Of a stretch of 64,000 nt of DNA, positions 62,578-64,000 are shown piece by piece. This DNA is from Variovorax sp. PMC12 (lineage in GTDB: Bacteria > Pseudomonadota > Gammaproteobacteria > Burkholderiales > Burkholderiaceae_C): NCBI RefSeq assembly GCF_003019815.1, contig NZ_CP027773.1, positions 2,677,001-2,741,000 of the forward strand, given 5' to 3'. The notes under the pieces were generated by a model. It had not been told where the DNA came from. It did no database searches and was given only the letters and a program-made list of their open reading frames with translations. How positions within the stretch are numbered: the first letter of the stretch is position 1; every line of letters begins with the position of its first letter. The position numbers were made by a program, and so were the translations under genes.

Positions 62578-64000
62578 ACCAGTCTCCGTCGACCACCGCT
62601 TCTACCACCGCGAACGCGGCGCCCGAGGGCCGCCCGCTGGTGACGCCGCGCGTACTCACGCTGGTCTTCATCGTCGCGCTCGCGCTGGCCTGGGGCTGGC
62701 TGCCCGAGTTCACCGTCTCGGTGCTCAGCAACATCGGCCTCTACGCCCTGGTGGCGGTGGGCCTCGTGCTGCTGACCGGCGTGGGCGGCATGACCTCCTT
62801 CGGTCAGGCTGCCTTCGTCGGCATGGGCGCGTATGCCACGGCCTGGATATGCACTTCGCCCACGGCCGCCGGCTGGCTCGGCGGCCTCGCGGGCTCGGCG
62901 CTGGTGCCCTGGCTCGGCCTGCTGCTGGGGCTGGTGCTGACCTTCGCGCTGGCCTGGGCGCTCGGCGCGGTCACGCTCAAGCTTTCGGGTCACTACCTGC
63001 CGCTGTGCACCATCGCCTGGGGCCTGAGCCTCTACTTCCTGCTCGGCAACATGGAATTCCTCGGCGGCCAGACCGGCATCACCGGCGTTCCGCCGCTGGT
63101 GGTGGCGGGCGTCTCCTTCGCCACGCCGCGCATGCTGGGCGTGGTGATCTGGGCCGTGCTGCTGCTCGCGCTGTGGGCCATGCACAACCTGCTCGACTCG
63201 CGCGAGGGCCGCGCCATCCGCGCGCTCAAGGGCGGCCGGCTGATGGCCGAGTCGATGGGCGTGGACACCGCGCGCCACCGCATCAAGCTGTTCGTGCTGG
63301 CGGCCCTGCTCGCGGCCATCTCGGGCTGGCTCTATGCGCACATGCAGCGCTTCGTGAATCCCACGCCTTTCAACCTCAACATCGGCATCGAGATGCTGTT
63401 CATGGCGGTGGTGGGCGGCGCGGGCCACCTGTGGGGCGCGGTGCTCGGCGCCACGCTTATCACGCTGCTCAAGGAAAAGCTGCAGGACGTGCTGCCCGCG
63501 CTGCTGGGCACCAGCGGCAACTTCGAGGTGGTGGTGTTCGGCCTCTTGATGCTGTTCGTGCTGCAGCGCTTTGCCGACGGCCTGTGGCCCACGCTGGCGC
63601 GGCTGTCGCGCCGCTGGGTGCGCGAAGTGCCGCGCGCCGCCGGCGCCGGTCCCGCCGCATCGACGATGGAGCCGCTCGCACAGCGCGCGGTGCCCGCCGC
63701 CGGCACCCTGCTGCTGCAGGCCGACGGCGTGAGCAAGCGCTTCGGCGGCCTGGTGGCCAACAACGACATCTCGATGACGCTGAAGGCCGGCGAGGTGCAT
63801 GCGCTGATCGGCCCCAACGGCGCCGGCAAGAGCACCTTCTTCAACATGATCTCGGGCGTGGACGACCCGACCACGGGCGAAGTGCGCCTGGTGGGCCAGC
63901 CGATGTCGGGCAAGCCTTCGCGCGCCTTTGCCGCGCTGGGCCTGGGCCGCACCTTCCAGCACGTGCGCCTGCTGGGGCAGCGCAGCGTGGCCGAGAACGT
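62574..64000 (+). CDS. Fused branched-chain permease/ATPase (LivM-LivG), cut by window edge
   Basis: The frame is open from 62574 to the right edge: 475 complete codons. Residues about 20-340 form a LivM permease (about eight membrane segments; VLLTGVGGMTSFGQAAFVGMG). After a charged Ala-rich linker (about 345-375) an ATPase domain starts at LLLQADGVSKRFGGLVANND, with Walker A GPNGAGKST (413-421) and the Q-loop LGRTFQHVRL. Usually LivM and LivG are separate genes. The signature and Walker B motifs lie beyond the edge. Confidence 0.9.
   Translation, partial: MNQSPSTTASTTANAAPEGRPLVTPRVLTLVFIVALALAWGWLPEFTVSVLSNIGLYALVAVGLVLLTGVGGMTSFGQAAFVGMGAYATAWICTSPTAAGWLGGLAGSALVPWLGLLLGLVLTFALAWALGAVTLKLSGHYLPLCTIAWGLSLYFLLGNMEFLGGQTGITGVPPLVVAGVSFATPRMLGVVIWAVLLLALWAMHNLLDSREGRAIRALKGGRLMAESMGVDTARHRIKLFVLAALLAAISGWLYAHMQRFVNPTPFNLNIGIEMLFMAVVGGAGHLWGAVLGATLITLLKEKLQDVLPALLGTSGNFEVVVFGLLMLFVLQRFADGLWPTLARLSRRWVREVPRAAGAGPAASTMEPLAQRAVPAAGTLLLQADGVSKRFGGLVANNDISMTLKAGEVHALIGPNGAGKSTFFNMISGVDDPTTGEVRLVGQPMSGKPSRAFAALGLGRTFQHVRLLGQRSVAEN

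Overview
The window is GC-rich, densely packed bacterial chromosome from a betaproteobacterium of the Comamonadaceae, most like Variovorax. This placement is inferred from gene content, from the Bug/Tct-type transporters and from protein sequences as I remember them; no search was run. I see no rRNA, tRNA, CRISPR array, prophage or transposase gene.

Layout. 1-9.6 kb is core and housekeeping: ftsK (cut by the left edge), a Crp/Fnr regulator, trxB, rpmB-rpmG, a fatty acid desaturase, an RsmB-like RNA methyltransferase, an M48 membrane protease, two small proteins and purN. 9.7-14.4 kb holds a tandem acyl-CoA dehydrogenase pair, a lipoprotein hydrolase and an enoyl-CoA hydratase. 14.4-19.6 kb carries an HNH nuclease, ribF, ileS and lspA. 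19.7-27.4 kb is a LacI-controlled ABC importer followed by a GpdQ-like phosphodiesterase and a Na/phosphate cotransporter, read here as a phosphodiester uptake and hydrolysis module. 27.5-36.4 kb contains transporters, LysR regulators, an orphan receiver protein and a minus-strand operon of Bug binding protein, gamma-glutamyltransferase, EamA transporter and SDR. 37.4-38.2 kb is a small island between two palindromic repeats. tctBA follows, then a coupled trio (deaminated-base glycosylase, spermidine-synthase-like enzyme, GspE-like ATPase), a Lys/Ala/Thr-rich secreted protein, tatD, a trypsin-like protease, and a MoxR-DUF58-VWA module. 49.3-52.4 kb is a LysR/VOC/binding-protein/NTF2-fold group. 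52.4-64 kb is the phenylacetate gene cluster (paaR, paaY, then paaGIKABCDE) running into a branched-chain-type ABC importer whose permease and ATPase are fused.

The most unusual signal is a dispersed palindromic element in four copies (A 21.9, B 22.0, C 37.4 and D 38.1 kb), arranged as two inverted pairs. Two core strands are nearly invariant, while both the outer arms and the apical hairpin differ between copies yet stay base-paired. One pair lies inside the ABC importer operon. The other pair flanks a 90-residue orphan gene that has its own structured leader.

Taken together, the accessory genes describe a metabolically versatile soil- or plant-type organism: phenylacetyl-CoA epoxidation, acyl-CoA oxidation, organophosphate scavenging and several solute importers, each next to a local regulator with a visible palindromic operator candidate.
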